Shown: piece after piece, positions 1 to 8,737 of the stretch
Layout of the letters: every line of letters starts with the position of its first letter
Position numbering within the stretch: position 1 is the stretch's first letter
Assembly: GCA_030841085.1 (NCBI GenBank)
Contig: JAVEDP010000034.1
Location: forward strand, 23,650-87,649
Reading direction: 5' to 3'
Source of the DNA: Pyrinomonadaceae bacterium
GTDB taxonomy: Bacteria > Acidobacteriota > Blastocatellia > Pyrinomonadales > Pyrinomonadaceae
Length of the DNA: 64,000 bases
Translations under genes and position numbers: made by a program
Notes under the pieces: generated by a model
What the model was told of the DNA's origin: nothing
The model's database searches: none
Seen by the model: only the letters and a program-made list of their open reading frames with translations

Positions 1-99
1 GAAACCGGAGAGATTGTGCCGGGAGCCGAGGGAGTGCCGGGTGCGCAGAAGCCGGATAACGAAGACATCAAAGACGAGAAGGGATTGAATACGGAATAG
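1..99 (+). CDS. C-terminal end of an unidentified protein (cut by window edge)
   Basis: An open frame runs from the first base to a TAG stop at 97-99 and encodes 32 residues ending in KGLNTE. The tail is polar and charged, without hydrophobic segments or a recognisable motif. The purE start codon lies 2 bases after the stop, so the two genes are probably co-transcribed. purE is often next to purK or other purine genes, but this acidic tail does not allow that assignment. Confidence 0.5.
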   Translation, partial: ETGEIVPGAEGVPGAQKPDNEDIKDEKGLNTE

Positions 100-101
100 T
101 C

Positions 102-605
102 ATGACTGTGGACACACCAACAACCCACCCGCTCGTTGCCGTAATCATGGGCAGCAAATCCGATTGGGAAACGATGAGCCATGCAGACTCGACTCTCACC
201 GAGTTTGGCGTCGCTCATGAATGTCACGTGATGTCGGCCCATCGCACGCCGCAACTCGCAACTGAGTTTGCCGCCGGCGCTGCTGACCGCGGAGTGCAAA
301 TCATCATTGCGGCCGCCGGCGGTGCGGCCCATCTCGCCGGCGTGATTGCCGCGCATACAACTCTTCCAGTGCTCGGCGTGCCAATGAAGAGCGATGCGCT
401 TAACGGCATGGACTCGTTGCTTTCAACCGTGCAAATGCCCGCCGGTATCCCGGTCGCCACGCTGGCCATTGGAAAGCCGGGCGCCATCAATGCCGCTTTG
501 TTTGCGGTTGCCATCCTGGCGATTGCCAATCCCGACCTCGCTAAAAAGTTAAATGAGTTTCGTGCAAATCAGGCACAGAAGATTCGCAGCACCACTCTTC
601 CTTAA
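102..605 (+). CDS. purE: 5-(carboxyamino)imidazole ribonucleotide mutase, class I PurE
   Basis: PurE converts N5-CAIR to 4-carboxy-AIR in de novo purine synthesis in the cytoplasm. The 167-residue length is normal for class I PurE. The nucleotide-binding motif GSKSDWETM lies near residues 17-25, the active-site segment SAHRTP near 45-50, the loop AAAGGAAHLAGV near 70-81, and GIPVATLAIG near 116-125. The start directly follows the stop of the preceding frame, which suggests co-transcription. PurK is not in the window and may lie upstream. The family assignment is secure. Confidence 0.96.
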   Translation: MTVDTPTTHPLVAVIMGSKSDWETMSHADSTLTEFGVAHECHVMSAHRTPQLATEFAAGAADRGVQIIIAAAGGAAHLAGVIAAHTTLPVLGVPMKSDALNGMDSLLSTVQMPAGIPVATLAIGKPGAINAALFAVAILAIANPDLAKKLNEFRANQAQKIRSTTLP

Positions 606-754
606 TGCGTTCTTTCCGAAGTTATTCTTGAATAATCTTAGACGTTAGAGCAGAATGCCTGCACTGAAGAGCTGCGCCGCTGACGAAGCACGCCCCCATT
701 GACTTCGTTCTGTTTTTCACGTTCTTGCCTGTCTCGCTGGATAAATCCTGAAAC

Positions 755-3700
755 ATGATTGGCGAAACCATCTCTCATTACCGGATCATCGAGAAGCTCG
801 GCGAGGGCGGCATGGGAGTCGTGTATCTCGCTGAGGACACAACGCTCGGGCGGCGCGTCGCGATAAAGTTTCTCTCGTCGACCGCCAAAGAATATCGCGC
901 CAGGTTCCTCCGCGAAGCGCGTGCTGTCTCGGCCCTGAACCACCCAAACATCGCCGCTGTTTTTGATTACGGTGAAACTGATGACGGCCAGCCTTACATC
1001 GTGATGGAGTTGATCAAGGGTGAGCCGCTGAGCGACAAGCTGCTTGCCGGATCGCTGCCTCTGCCTGAAGCCGTGCGCATTGTTTCGTTGATTGCTGAAG
1101 GCCTCGGCGAAGCGCATCACATGGGCATAGTTCACCGCGATGTTAAGCCATCGAATGTCGTGATTACTGAACGCGGTCAGGTAAAAGTGCTGGACTTTGG
1201 CCTGGTGAAACAACTCGCCGAGCAGCACAGCCTCGGCGGCGATCCCAACCTGCCGACGCTGCCGTTCACGCGAACGCGCAGCGACGTGATCGTCGGCACG
1301 CCGATGTATCTGTCGCCCGAACAGGCCACCGGGAAAAAAGTCGATGCGCGCAGCGATCTGTTTGCTCTCGGCGTGGTGCTTTATGAATGCATCAGCGGCC
1401 GCGCGGCTTTCGGCGGCTCAAGCGTCTTCGATATCGGCGCCCAGGTTATTCACGCTACTCCGCCGCTGCCTTCGACAATCAACAATCGCATTCCACGCGA
1501 ACTCAACCGCATCACGATGAAGGCGATTGAGAAGAAAGCCGACGATCGCTATCAATCGGCGGATGAGTTAATCGAAGATCTGAAAAAAGTTTTGCCCACG
1601 CTGCAAACAGACGGTTACCGGCAGGTGCGCGCGACAGACTCGCTATTACAACCGCGCACTTACTCAGCGAGTGCTCTCACGACGATAGCTGAAACATTGC
1701 GCCGGCCCGGGCCATCTCGCGGTACCTTGATCCTCGCCATCCTGGCCGTAGTTGCAGCTGGCTTCCTGCTCGTTCGCTTGCTAACACCGACACTGCATAA
1801 ACCGACCGCGGAAGCAGTCGCCTGGTATGAAAAGGGAACTGATGCGCTTCGTAACGGCGCTTTCTTGCAGGCCACCAAAGCCCTGGACCAGGCAGTCGCA
1901 TATGATCCGAAGTTCGCGTTGGGCCATGCGCGTTTGGCGGAAGCGTGGAATGAGATCGATTATGACGATAAGGCAAAAGACGAGATGTTGAGAGCCCAGT
2001 CGCTAGTGCCCAATCGCTCGCAACTCCCCAGAACGGAGGCACTTTACCTTGAAGGAATCAACGCCACGCTTACGCGAGACTACGAGGGTGGCATAAAAGC
2101 CTACTCAGAACTGGTGGGCCTCAATCCCAATGATGCGGGCGCCTATCTGGACCTCGGTCGCGCTTACGAAAAGAACGACCAAATCATAGAAGCAATCAAG
2201 AACTACGTTGAAGCTGCCACCCGCGCGCCGCAGCAAGCTACCGCATTTTTGCGCGTTGGAATTCTTTATGCCCGGCAGGGCAATCAGGCGGCGGCCGCCG
2301 CAGCCTTTGATAAAGCGGAAACGACCTATCAGGCGGATGGCAATTTTGAAGGCCAGGCCGAGGTTTCGTTTCAGCGCGGGTTTCTGTTTGATAAGTTAAG
2401 CAAGTTTGCGGAAGCACGCGAGCATCTGGGGCGCGCATTGGAACTCGCGCGCACCACCAAAAACGACTATCAATATGTAAAGAGTCTGCTGAAGATGGCC
2501 GATATAAAAGAGGAGGAGGGCAACATTGACGGCGCGCGCAAAGACATCAACGAAGCGGTGGAACGCGCGCAAGCGAAAGGCATTGCCAACCTCACTGAAC
2601 AGGGAATTCTTGATCTCGGCAACAACTATTTAATTGCCAGCGAGTATGCAGAAGCGGAAAAATATTTCAAACAATCACTCGACCTGGCTCAAAAACAAAA
2701 GGACCCGCGCAACACGGCTCGCGCATTACTGACGCTGGCCAGTCTTGCGGAACGACTCAACGATCCCGATGCAGCTTTAGGTTACCTCAATCAAGCGATT
2801 CCCTTTTATCAAAGAGGGGGATACCGTAAAGAGACGGTGCAGGCGTTTGCGCTTTTGGCGCGCGGGAAAGTTCATAAAGGTGAGTACGCTGAGGCACTGG
2901 ACGGATATCAGCAAGCCCTTAAGGTTGCGCAGGAGTTAGGCGATGCGAGCCTGACGTTGACTGCGCATGATGACATTGGTCGTTTGTTTATACGACAGGG
3001 CCGCTATCCTGAAGCCATTGAACATCTGGATGAAAGTTTCAAAATTGCGAAGTCGGTGGGTAATCCAAAAAATGTCGCCTTGAGCACCACGGACCTTGCC
3101 AACGCCTTATGGAGAGTGGGACGTTACGATAATGCGCAGACAGCTTTACATGAAGCCGTGGACTTCGTTGCGAAACCGGCTGCGCCGCCCAATATCTCCT
3201 CATCCTATTATCTTGTGCTGGCGCGCATAGCCCTTAGCCAGAACCACTGGCCGGATGCTCAGGCCAACGCTCAAAAAGCTCAGGGCCTGGCGGGCACGGT
3301 AATCCACGGGACCGCAGCCGAAGCGTCGCTTACTCTTTGCTTAACGCAGGCGCTCTCGGGAGGCGCAAAAAAAGGCCAATCAAAATGTGAACAAGCCGTC
3401 GCGACCGCGCGCCAGGCAAACGACCCTGCCGTCCTTGCCGAATCTTTACTCGCGCTCGCGACAGCCATGGGCCAGGCCGGCGATGCAGCCGGCGCAACGA
3501 GTAATGCCCTGGAAGCACAACAGATTTTTGCGCGTGCGGGCCGGCGCGATTGCGAATGGCTGGCCTGGTTAGTCGCAGCGCGTGCCAGCAAGGCGAACGG
3601 CGAGGCCGAGAAGGCCCGCGATTACGCTTCGCGAGCGCAACAAGTTTTTGCCAGCCTGCAACAACAATGGGGAAACGACTACTACAATACCTACCTAAAC

Positions 3701-3760
3701 AGACCTGACGTCCAGTTATCTCGCAAGCAGCTCGACGAGATAGTGTCAGGAAAAACCTAA
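755..3760 (+). CDS. Membrane-anchored serine/threonine protein kinase with TPR sensor region
   Basis: The kinase domain occupies about residues 9-280. It has a glycine-rich loop GEGGMGVV, the ATP lysine in VAIKFL (K38), the catalytic loop HRDVKPSN (D129) and DFG at 147-149, so it looks active. A single hydrophobic segment at about 323-343 should anchor it in the inner membrane. The remaining 650 residues are tetratricopeptide-type helical repeats (for example EAIKNYVEAATRAP, EALDGYQQALKVA). This kinase-TM-TPR layout is common in Acidobacteriota and is taken to sense or scaffold partners on the far side of the membrane; its substrates are unknown. The gene is followed after 30 bp by a small-protein gene with a good ribosome binding site, so the two may be co-transcribed. 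Confidence 0.93.
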   Translation: MIGETISHYRIIEKLGEGGMGVVYLAEDTTLGRRVAIKFLSSTAKEYRARFLREARAVSALNHPNIAAVFDYGETDDGQPYIVMELIKGEPLSDKLLAGSLPLPEAVRIVSLIAEGLGEAHHMGIVHRDVKPSNVVITERGQVKVLDFGLVKQLAEQHSLGGDPNLPTLPFTRTRSDVIVGTPMYLSPEQATGKKVDARSDLFALGVVLYECISGRAAFGGSSVFDIGAQVIHATPPLPSTINNRIPRELNRITMKAIEKKADDRYQSADELIEDLKKVLPTLQTDGYRQVRATDSLLQPRTYSASALTTIAETLRRPGPSRGTLILAILAVVAAGFLLVRLLTPTLHKPTAEAVAWYEKGTDALRNGAFLQATKALDQAVAYDPKFALGHARLAEAWNEIDYDDKAKDEMLRAQSLVPNRSQLPRTEALYLEGINATLTRDYEGGIKAYSELVGLNPNDAGAYLDLGRAYEKNDQIIEAIKNYVEAATRAPQQATAFLRVGILYARQGNQAAAAAAFDKAETTYQADGNFEGQAEVSFQRGFLFDKLSKFAEAREHLGRALELARTTKNDYQYVKSLLKMADIKEEEGNIDGARKDINEAVERAQAKGIANLTEQGILDLGNNYLIASEYAEAEKYFKQSLDLAQKQKDPRNTARALLTLASLAERLNDPDAALGYLNQAIPFYQRGGYRKETVQAFALLARGKVHKGEYAEALDGYQQALKVAQELGDASLTLTAHDDIGRLFIRQGRYPEAIEHLDESFKIAKSVGNPKNVALSTTDLANALWRVGRYDNAQTALHEAVDFVAKPAAPPNISSSYYLVLARIALSQNHWPDAQANAQKAQGLAGTVIHGTAAEASLTLCLTQALSGGAKKGQSKCEQAVATARQANDPAVLAESLLALATAMGQAGDAAGATSNALEAQQIFARAGRRDCEWLAWLVAARASKANGEAEKARDYASRAQQVFASLQQQWGNDYYNTYLNRPDVQLSRKQLDEIVSGKT

Positions 3761-3790
3761 TCCCAACCCAAGCGAAAAAGGAGAACTCAC

Positions 3791-4000
3791 ATGGCCAACG
3801 GCGCCGACATCATCATCAAGGCCGACTCTGTCGATATTGATTACGACGAAACGTTTTACCCACGCGATTTGAACGATCACAAAAAGCACAAGAATCAAAA
3901 TAAGAAAGTGACGCGAGTGCTTATCACTGGAGACATAACGTTTGATAGCGGGGAGCATCCCAACGGTTTGCACTGCGAGATTACGGCTTTCTGCAAATAG
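3791..4000 (+). CDS. Small protein, first of a tandem paralogous pair (MANGADIIIK family)
   Basis: A 69-residue protein starting MANGADIIIKADSVDIDYD. An AAGGAG ribosome binding site lies 9 bases before the ATG. It has no signal peptide or membrane segment. The middle is lysine- and histidine-rich (DHKKHKNQNKK) and the C-terminus, around GLHCEITAFCK, is predicted to form beta strands. The gene at 4154 encodes a related protein with the same first ten residues, the same spacing to an acidic stretch and a similar C-terminal Cys motif. I recognise no named family. Conservation of two copies with real ribosome binding sites supports both as genes. The kinase gene just upstream may be functionally linked, but this is only positional. 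Confidence 0.75.
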   Translation: MANGADIIIKADSVDIDYDETFYPRDLNDHKKHKNQNKKVTRVLITGDITFDSGEHPNGLHCEITAFCK

Positions 4001-4153
4001 AAATATCGGCAGTGCTTTTGAACATTAGGAGGCCGTCGGATATCGGCGTAGTCTGTCCGTGCTGGTTCAGGCCGCAAGCAAGGAACCAAACGCAGTCGCC
4101 GCCAGACGGTCTTGCCCAGCAACACTCAACTCACATCCTAAGGAGACACTCAA

Positions 4154-4402
4154 ATGGCAAACGGTGCCGACATCATCATCAAAGGCAGTTCGGTGGATAT
4201 TGAGTACGACGACGAAAAGTATCCTAAGGAACCTGGCAAACCCCACAATCACAAAGCCAGTGGCCACACCATAACCAAGGTAACGGTTGAGGATGAAAAC
4301 AACACTGTGCAGTATGACAGCAGTATTCATTCGGCAGACCCGTCGCTCTGGACAATCCATATCTACTGCACCGAACCGACCAGGCCCGCCACTAAGAACT
4401 GA
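4154..4402 (+). CDS. Small protein, second of the tandem paralogous pair
   Basis: An 82-residue paralog of the product at 3791, starting MANGADIIIKGSSVDIEYDD, with the ribosome binding site TAAGGAG placed 9 bases before the ATG. The shared N-terminal block (identical MANGADIIIK, then SVDI-YD) and a C-terminal block (TIHIYC here, CEITAFC in the other) bracket a variable hydrophilic middle, PGKPHNHKASGHT in this copy. It is predicted to be a small soluble beta-rich domain. The function is unknown. The 153 bp between the copies shows no further gene. Confidence 0.78.
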   Translation: MANGADIIIKGSSVDIEYDDEKYPKEPGKPHNHKASGHTITKVTVEDENNTVQYDSSIHSADPSLWTIHIYCTEPTRPATKN

Positions 4403-4524
4403 CTTGGCCGGAGCAGTAAGTTGAATTGGTCCGCCACACCTGGCGCGCCAAGTCTTTATCTGGAATGAGGGAAGTCGCCGTCTGGTTCTGCAGCGGCGAC
4501 GTGGCATTGTTGTGCAAGTAAGAC

Positions 4525-4800
4525 TTAGGGTCGTCCTCTGCTTATGAGCGCAATTATGGCCACGAACAAGGCAGAGCCGATGATGGACCAGATGATCGGA
4601 AAACTGGTCGTGCCGATTTGTACGGAAAACAGCTCCGGCAAACCAAGGCTGCGCGCGAGCCACATTCCCAGCAACGCGCCGATAAACCCCAGCGCGATTG
4701 AAACCAAACAACCGCCGCGCGAAAACCCGGTTATCGCCTGGCCCAGCGCGCCGCAAAGTCCGGCGATGATTAGCAACACGATCAGATCGATTAGAGTCAT
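4525..4800 (-). CDS. GlsB/YeaQ/YmgE family stress-response membrane protein
   Basis: A 91-residue hydrophobic protein with three predicted membrane helices (about residues 4-22, 33-52 and 66-87). It has the family's glycine pattern: GQAITG after the first helix and GCLVSIALGFIGALLG in the second. Members of this transglycosylase-associated family are small inner-membrane proteins induced in stress; the biochemical role is not established. Length and topology match the family. It is transcribed away from the small-protein pair and lies just downstream of the amidohydrolase gene on the same strand, with a 26-bp gap. Confidence 0.9.
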   Translation of the reverse strand: MTLIDLIVLLIIAGLCGALGQAITGFSRGGCLVSIALGFIGALLGMWLARSLGLPELFSVQIGTTSFPIIWSIIGSALFVAIIALISRGRP

Positions 4801-4826
4801 TGAACTCTCCTTTTACAGCTCATGCT

Positions 4827-6143
4827 TTAATGCCCAATATCGTTACGAAAGATCTGGCCGCCCTTCATTACGAAACGGACGCGTTCAAGTTCAGTAATGT
4901 CGCGCAAAGGATCACCCCAGACAGCAATGATGTCGGCAAATTGTCCCGGCTCAACTGCGCCAAAGTCGGCCGAATGCTCCAGCAGATCGGCGGAGTTAAT
5001 AGTCGCCGACTGAATCGCCTGCATTGGCGTCATTCCGTAGCGCACCATATAGGCAAACTCGTTCGCTTGATTTTCAGTCCAGGCATAACCGCCCGCATCC
5101 GTGCCGTAGGCGATCTTCACTCCTTTGCGAAGCGCGACGCCGAAAGCTTTTGCTTCGAGATCGCGCATCGAAAGCCAAATGGGTGCGCCCGCGGCTGCCC
5201 GTCCTTCGGCGACATAAACGCCGACGTAGATTGTCGGGCACCAGTAAGTTCCCTGGCGCACCATTCGATCCATCAGGCCTTCGTCAAGTCCATATCCATG
5301 TTCAATCGAATCCACACCCGCCGTTAGCGAAGCGTCGATTCCGTCCCACCCCATCGCGTGCGCGGCAACTCGACGTCCCAGGCGATGCGCTTCATCAACC
5401 ATGGCCTTCATCTCTTCGGCAGTGAAGTTGACCCATGAATGAAGCGCGCCGTCCTTTATGTAGTAACGGCGGTCTGCGTAAAACTTTATCCAGTCGGCGC
5501 CATACTTGACCTGCTCGCGAACCGCGCGGCGAATGTTGTCCGCGCCGTCAACAATCTGCACCCCTTCCGGCATTTTCAATTCCCACGAGTAGCCGAGCAA
5601 CGGATACATCCCCGTCGCCGAGAAAGCGCGCGTGGATACGAACATTCTGGGACCAGGAATGACGCCGCGGTTGATGGCTGTCTTAACGTCAACGTCGGCA
5701 TACATCGCACCCTCGGTTTCTAAATCGCGCATTACCGTGAAACCATTCATCAAGCCGGTGCGGGCGGCGACGGTCGCGCGAATGGTGCGATACGGAATGG
5801 ATTCCTTCAGAAGTTGTTCATCGTAATCGGCGGCAGTGATGTCGCCTTGCAAGAGGATGTGGGTGTGGCAGTCGGCCAGGCCCGGCAAAACGGTGGAGCG
5901 GGAAAGATCTATCATCCGTACATTTGCCGGCGCGGATTTTTGAACCTCGGCGAATGGGCCGACCGCCTTAATCCGTTCGCCAGCCACCAGTATCCCTTGA
6001 TTTTCAAGGACGCGTCCCGCGCGCGCATCAATCAGGCGCCCAGCCTTGATGAGAACGATTGTTTCAGGCGTTCGCACCTGCGCAATGGCGATTTTTGAAA
6101 CGACGGAGAAAATAAGGACCAGCGTGATCAGCAGTTTTTTCAT
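4827..6143 (-). CDS. Secreted metal-dependent amidohydrolase (imidazolonepropionase/prolidase-like)
   Basis: A 438-residue enzyme with a signal peptide ending near residue 21 (hydrophobic core LLITLVLIFSVV, then AIAQ). The amidohydrolase TIM-barrel metal site is visible: DCHTH (H93, H95), HAMGWDG, SIEHGYGLD and GTDAGG with the catalytic aspartate. The C-terminal GQFADIIAVWGDPL strand is the typical composite beta-sandwich return. Close relatives are annotated as Xaa-Pro dipeptidases or general amidohydrolases that act on small N-acyl or dipeptide substrates in the periplasm; the substrate cannot be read from sequence. The neighbouring GlsB-like gene is 26 bp downstream. Confidence 0.91.
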   Translation of the reverse strand: MKKLLITLVLIFSVVSKIAIAQVRTPETIVLIKAGRLIDARAGRVLENQGILVAGERIKAVGPFAEVQKSAPANVRMIDLSRSTVLPGLADCHTHILLQGDITAADYDEQLLKESIPYRTIRATVAARTGLMNGFTVMRDLETEGAMYADVDVKTAINRGVIPGPRMFVSTRAFSATGMYPLLGYSWELKMPEGVQIVDGADNIRRAVREQVKYGADWIKFYADRRYYIKDGALHSWVNFTAEEMKAMVDEAHRLGRRVAAHAMGWDGIDASLTAGVDSIEHGYGLDEGLMDRMVRQGTYWCPTIYVGVYVAEGRAAAGAPIWLSMRDLEAKAFGVALRKGVKIAYGTDAGGYAWTENQANEFAYMVRYGMTPMQAIQSATINSADLLEHSADFGAVEPGQFADIIAVWGDPLRDITELERVRFVMKGGQIFRNDIGH

Positions 6144-6195
6144 GATTGTGTTCCGTTAGGACATGCAAATTAGGAAAGCGGCAATGCGTGTGTGG

Positions 6196-6243
6196 CATAG
6201 ACTTCAGTCTGTGTCTTCGTTAGCAGCCACAGACTGAAGTCTG
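6196..6243. repeat. Short palindromic repeat, family D copy 1
   Basis: An inverted repeat whose left arm reads CATAGACTTCAGTCTGTG and whose right arm reads CACAGACTGAAGTCTG, with a 14-base spacer. Related copies occur at 27891-27939 and 60376-60454. It lies between the amidohydrolase and osmoprotectant transporter genes, which are on the same strand, and could form a stable RNA hairpin. Confidence 0.7.
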
Positions 6244-6265
6244 TTTCACTCAAAAGAACTACCCT

Positions 6266-7837
6266 TCAAAATCCTTTCTTCTTCAGCCACTCTCGCACAA
6301 CTTCCGCCTGGCCGCGTTTGTTCGCATCCACTTCGTAATTCAGCTGCCGCATTTCTTCAGTCGAAATAGCGTGCGCTAGTTTAGCCAGCACCTCGCGCAA
6401 TTGGGCAACGCGCGCGAGCGCATCCTGACGAAAAAGATAAACTGCTTCGTAAGGCGGAAAGTAATGCCGGTCGTCTTCGAGCTGAAACAAATCGAGCGCG
6501 GCAATTCTTCCTTCAGTCGAATTACCGGCAATCAGATCGATCTGCCCGGATGAAAGCGCAATGTAGGTCAACGAAAGGTCCATCTCGCGCGGCTGCTCGG
6601 CAAACTTCAATCCATAAGCTTTCGAAAAACCAGGATAGCCGTCCGCACGCGACATGAAGTCCTGCCCGAAGCCTGCGCGCCAATTACGTGCGTACGGCGC
6701 GGCCTCAGAAATGGTTTTCAATTTGAGCCGTCTCGCCTCGGCGCCACGAATCAGAATCGCAAAAGTGTTTTCAAATCCGAGCGGTTCGCTGACCGCGACA
6801 CCGAATTTTTGCGCGTACTCAGTTTTGACTTGTTCGTAAACGGCGCGCGGATCGGTGATCGGCTGATGATGAAGAATCGCGGTGTACGAAGTGCCGGTAT
6901 ATTCCGGATAAAGATCGAGGCGTCCTGCCAGCATCGCGTCGTGCGGAAGGTTTCCGCCAAGTTCATACTTGCGTTCAACTGTCACGCCGCGTGCTTCTAA
7001 CATCTGCGCCACGATTTCGGCGAGGATCGTAGATTCAGTGAAATCTTTTGAGCCGACAACGACGCGAGCGGCTTGCGGCTGAGAACTGCTCGAGCGCGGT
7101 TCGCGCGAACCGATATAGATTCCAGTCATCACGGCAGCGAGGATCGCAGCCGTTGCGGCGATCATAAACTTCTTCCTGGCCGAGCTTGTGCCGGCTCTTC
7201 GCTTGTGGGCGACTGAGAAATAGCGCTCGAGCAGACCCAACCCAAAGTCTGCAATCAAAGCCATCAGCGCCGCCGGCACGGCGCCGGCGAGCAGCAGATG
7301 ATTGTCGTATTGTCGCAACCCGCGAAAGATATAGACACCCAGGCCCCCGGCGCCGACCGCGGCGGCAATGGTCGCCACGCCAATCGCGATCACGAGCGCC
7401 ACACGAACGCCCGTGATGATCACCGGCATTGCTAACGGCAGTTCTACTTGCCAAAGAATCTGGCGGCTGGTCATGCCCATCGCGACGGCAGCTTCACGCA
7501 CGTTTGGATCGACGCCGACTATACCCGTGACCGTGTTGCGAATTATTGGCAACAGCGCGTAAACGACCAGCGCCACGATTGCGGTGCGCGCGCCGATGCC
7601 GCCAATGAACGGCAGCGGAATCAGAAAACCAAATAGGGCCAGACTGGGAATCGTTTGCATAATGTTGGCGATGCCCAGCACTGGTCCACGCAACGATTTT
7701 TTGCGCGTCAGCAAAATCCCTGTGGGAATGCCAATCGCGACCGCGACGAAGGTCGAGATCACGACCAGCGACAAATGTTGCCGCAGAAGCGTTGCTAGTT
7801 CCGGCCAGTTTTGTTTTAGAAAACTGAGGAAACTCAC
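6266..7837 (-). CDS. Osmoprotectant ABC importer, permease fused to substrate-binding domain
   Basis: A 523-residue fusion. Residues 1-215 form an OpuB-type permease with five or six helices and the EAA-like loop region EAAVAMGMTSRQILWQVELP. A further hydrophobic segment near 225-245 tethers a periplasmic binding domain of the OpuBC/OsmF class (about 260-523: VVGSKDFTES, GGNLPHDAMLAGRLDLYPEYTG split by a short gap, ENTFAI). Such proteins import glycine betaine, choline or related compatible solutes. The start overlaps the end of the ATPase gene by 4 bases, so translation is probably coupled. Fusion of the two subunits is known in this family. The exact substrate is not determinable. Confidence 0.93.
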   Translation of the reverse strand: MSFLSFLKQNWPELATLLRQHLSLVVISTFVAVAIGIPTGILLTRKKSLRGPVLGIANIMQTIPSLALFGFLIPLPFIGGIGARTAIVALVVYALLPIIRNTVTGIVGVDPNVREAAVAMGMTSRQILWQVELPLAMPVIITGVRVALVIAIGVATIAAAVGAGGLGVYIFRGLRQYDNHLLLAGAVPAALMALIADFGLGLLERYFSVAHKRRAGTSSARKKFMIAATAAILAAVMTGIYIGSREPRSSSSQPQAARVVVGSKDFTESTILAEIVAQMLEARGVTVERKYELGGNLPHDAMLAGRLDLYPEYTGTSYTAILHHQPITDPRAVYEQVKTEYAQKFGVAVSEPLGFENTFAILIRGAEARRLKLKTISEAAPYARNWRAGFGQDFMSRADGYPGFSKAYGLKFAEQPREMDLSLTYIALSSGQIDLIAGNSTEGRIAALDLFQLEDDRHYFPPYEAVYLFRQDALARVAQLREVLAKLAHAISTEEMRQLNYEVDANKRGQAEVVREWLKKKGF

Positions 7838-8616
7838 GTCCCCTTCTCCTGAACGAGACCGGCGGAAACTTGCAGAGTTGCCAGGTATGCCAGCGCTCGT
7901 TCGTTATTAGATTTCAGAAAATTCTCAGGCGTTTCCAGCAGCAGCAACTTTCCAGCGTGCATTAAGCCGATGCGCGAACCAAGCATCAAAGCCTCGCGCA
8001 CGTCGTGTGTCACAAACACCGCGGTCTTATTCAGAGTTTTGCTGAGCATCGCGAACTCGCGCTGCAGACTCGCGCGAGTCAATGGATCGAGCGCGCCAAA
8101 AGGCTCGTCAAGCAAAAGCAAAGGGGGATCAGCCGCAAGCGCGCGAGCGACGCCGATGCGCTGACGTTGTCCGCCGGATAATTCTGCCGGGTAACGATCG
8201 GCGAAATCACGCGGTTCGAGTCCAACCACTGACAACAGTTCGTCGACGCGAGTTTTGATGCGCGCTTGCTCCCAGCCTTCAAGCGCGGGGACGAGCGCGA
8301 CATTTTTGGCGATGCTGAAATGGGGAAAGAGACCGCCTTCCTGAATCACGTAGCCGGTGCGGCGGCGCAAACGGATCGGATCCCAGACGGTAGTGGGTTT
8401 TCCTTCTACCAAAACCTCGCCTGCGTCAGGCAGCAACAGCCGGTTGATTAGTTTTAGTGTGGTTGTTTTCCCGCAGCCGGATTCACCAAGCAGCACCAGC
8501 GTTTCGCCGGACGCGACCGAGAAAGTGAGATGAGAAATGATCGGCGCGGCCGCAGAGGGATGAGAAAAACTAACGTCGCGAAACTCAACCAGGGGCTTGT
8601 CGGAAGCTTCAGACAT
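7834..8616 (-). CDS. Osmoprotectant ABC importer ATP-binding protein (OpuA/ProV type)
   Basis: A 260-residue ATPase with Walker A GESGCGKTT near 39-47, Q-loop VIQEGGLFPH, ABC signature LSGGQRQRIGVARAL, Walker B LLLLDEPFGALDP, and the switch histidine in FVTHDVREA. The quality of these motifs and the EGGLFPH Q-loop match the betaine/carnitine/choline (OpuCA) subfamily. It lacks the CBS pair seen in many OpuA/ProV proteins, so the gating sensor must be different or absent. It is the first gene of a two-gene operon with the fused permease/binding protein. Confidence 0.93.
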   Translation of the reverse strand: MSEASDKPLVEFRDVSFSHPSAAAPIISHLTFSVASGETLVLLGESGCGKTTTLKLINRLLLPDAGEVLVEGKPTTVWDPIRLRRRTGYVIQEGGLFPHFSIAKNVALVPALEGWEQARIKTRVDELLSVVGLEPRDFADRYPAELSGGQRQRIGVARALAADPPLLLLDEPFGALDPLTRASLQREFAMLSKTLNKTAVFVTHDVREALMLGSRIGLMHAGKLLLLETPENFLKSNNERALAYLATLQVSAGLVQEKGT

Positions 8617-8639
8617 TTTTTCGGAGAACAGGGATCAAA

Positions 8640-8726
8640 GACAGGATTTACAGGATGAACAGGATTACGGGAACCACATTAAGAGTGTCCTTATTTCTGA
8701 TCTTGTCAATCATGTAAATCCTGTCC
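8640..8726. repeat. Imperfect palindrome built of GACAGGATTTACAGGAT units
   Basis: The left arm starts GACAGGATTTACAGGATGAA and the right arm, on the other strand, reads GGACAGGATTTACATGATTG. The gap between the osmoprotectant operon and egtD is almost entirely this element. Sequences of this wording are scattered through many bacterial genomes; that is general knowledge and was not checked here. It could serve as a terminator for egtD or as a REP-like element. Confidence 0.68.
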
Positions 8727-8737
8727 AAACACATATT

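Noticed and set aside
755..3760. Signal-sequence or lipoprotein interpretation of the first kinase
   Set aside because: The only hydrophobic stretch is internal at residues 323-343, so it is a membrane anchor after a cytoplasmic kinase domain.
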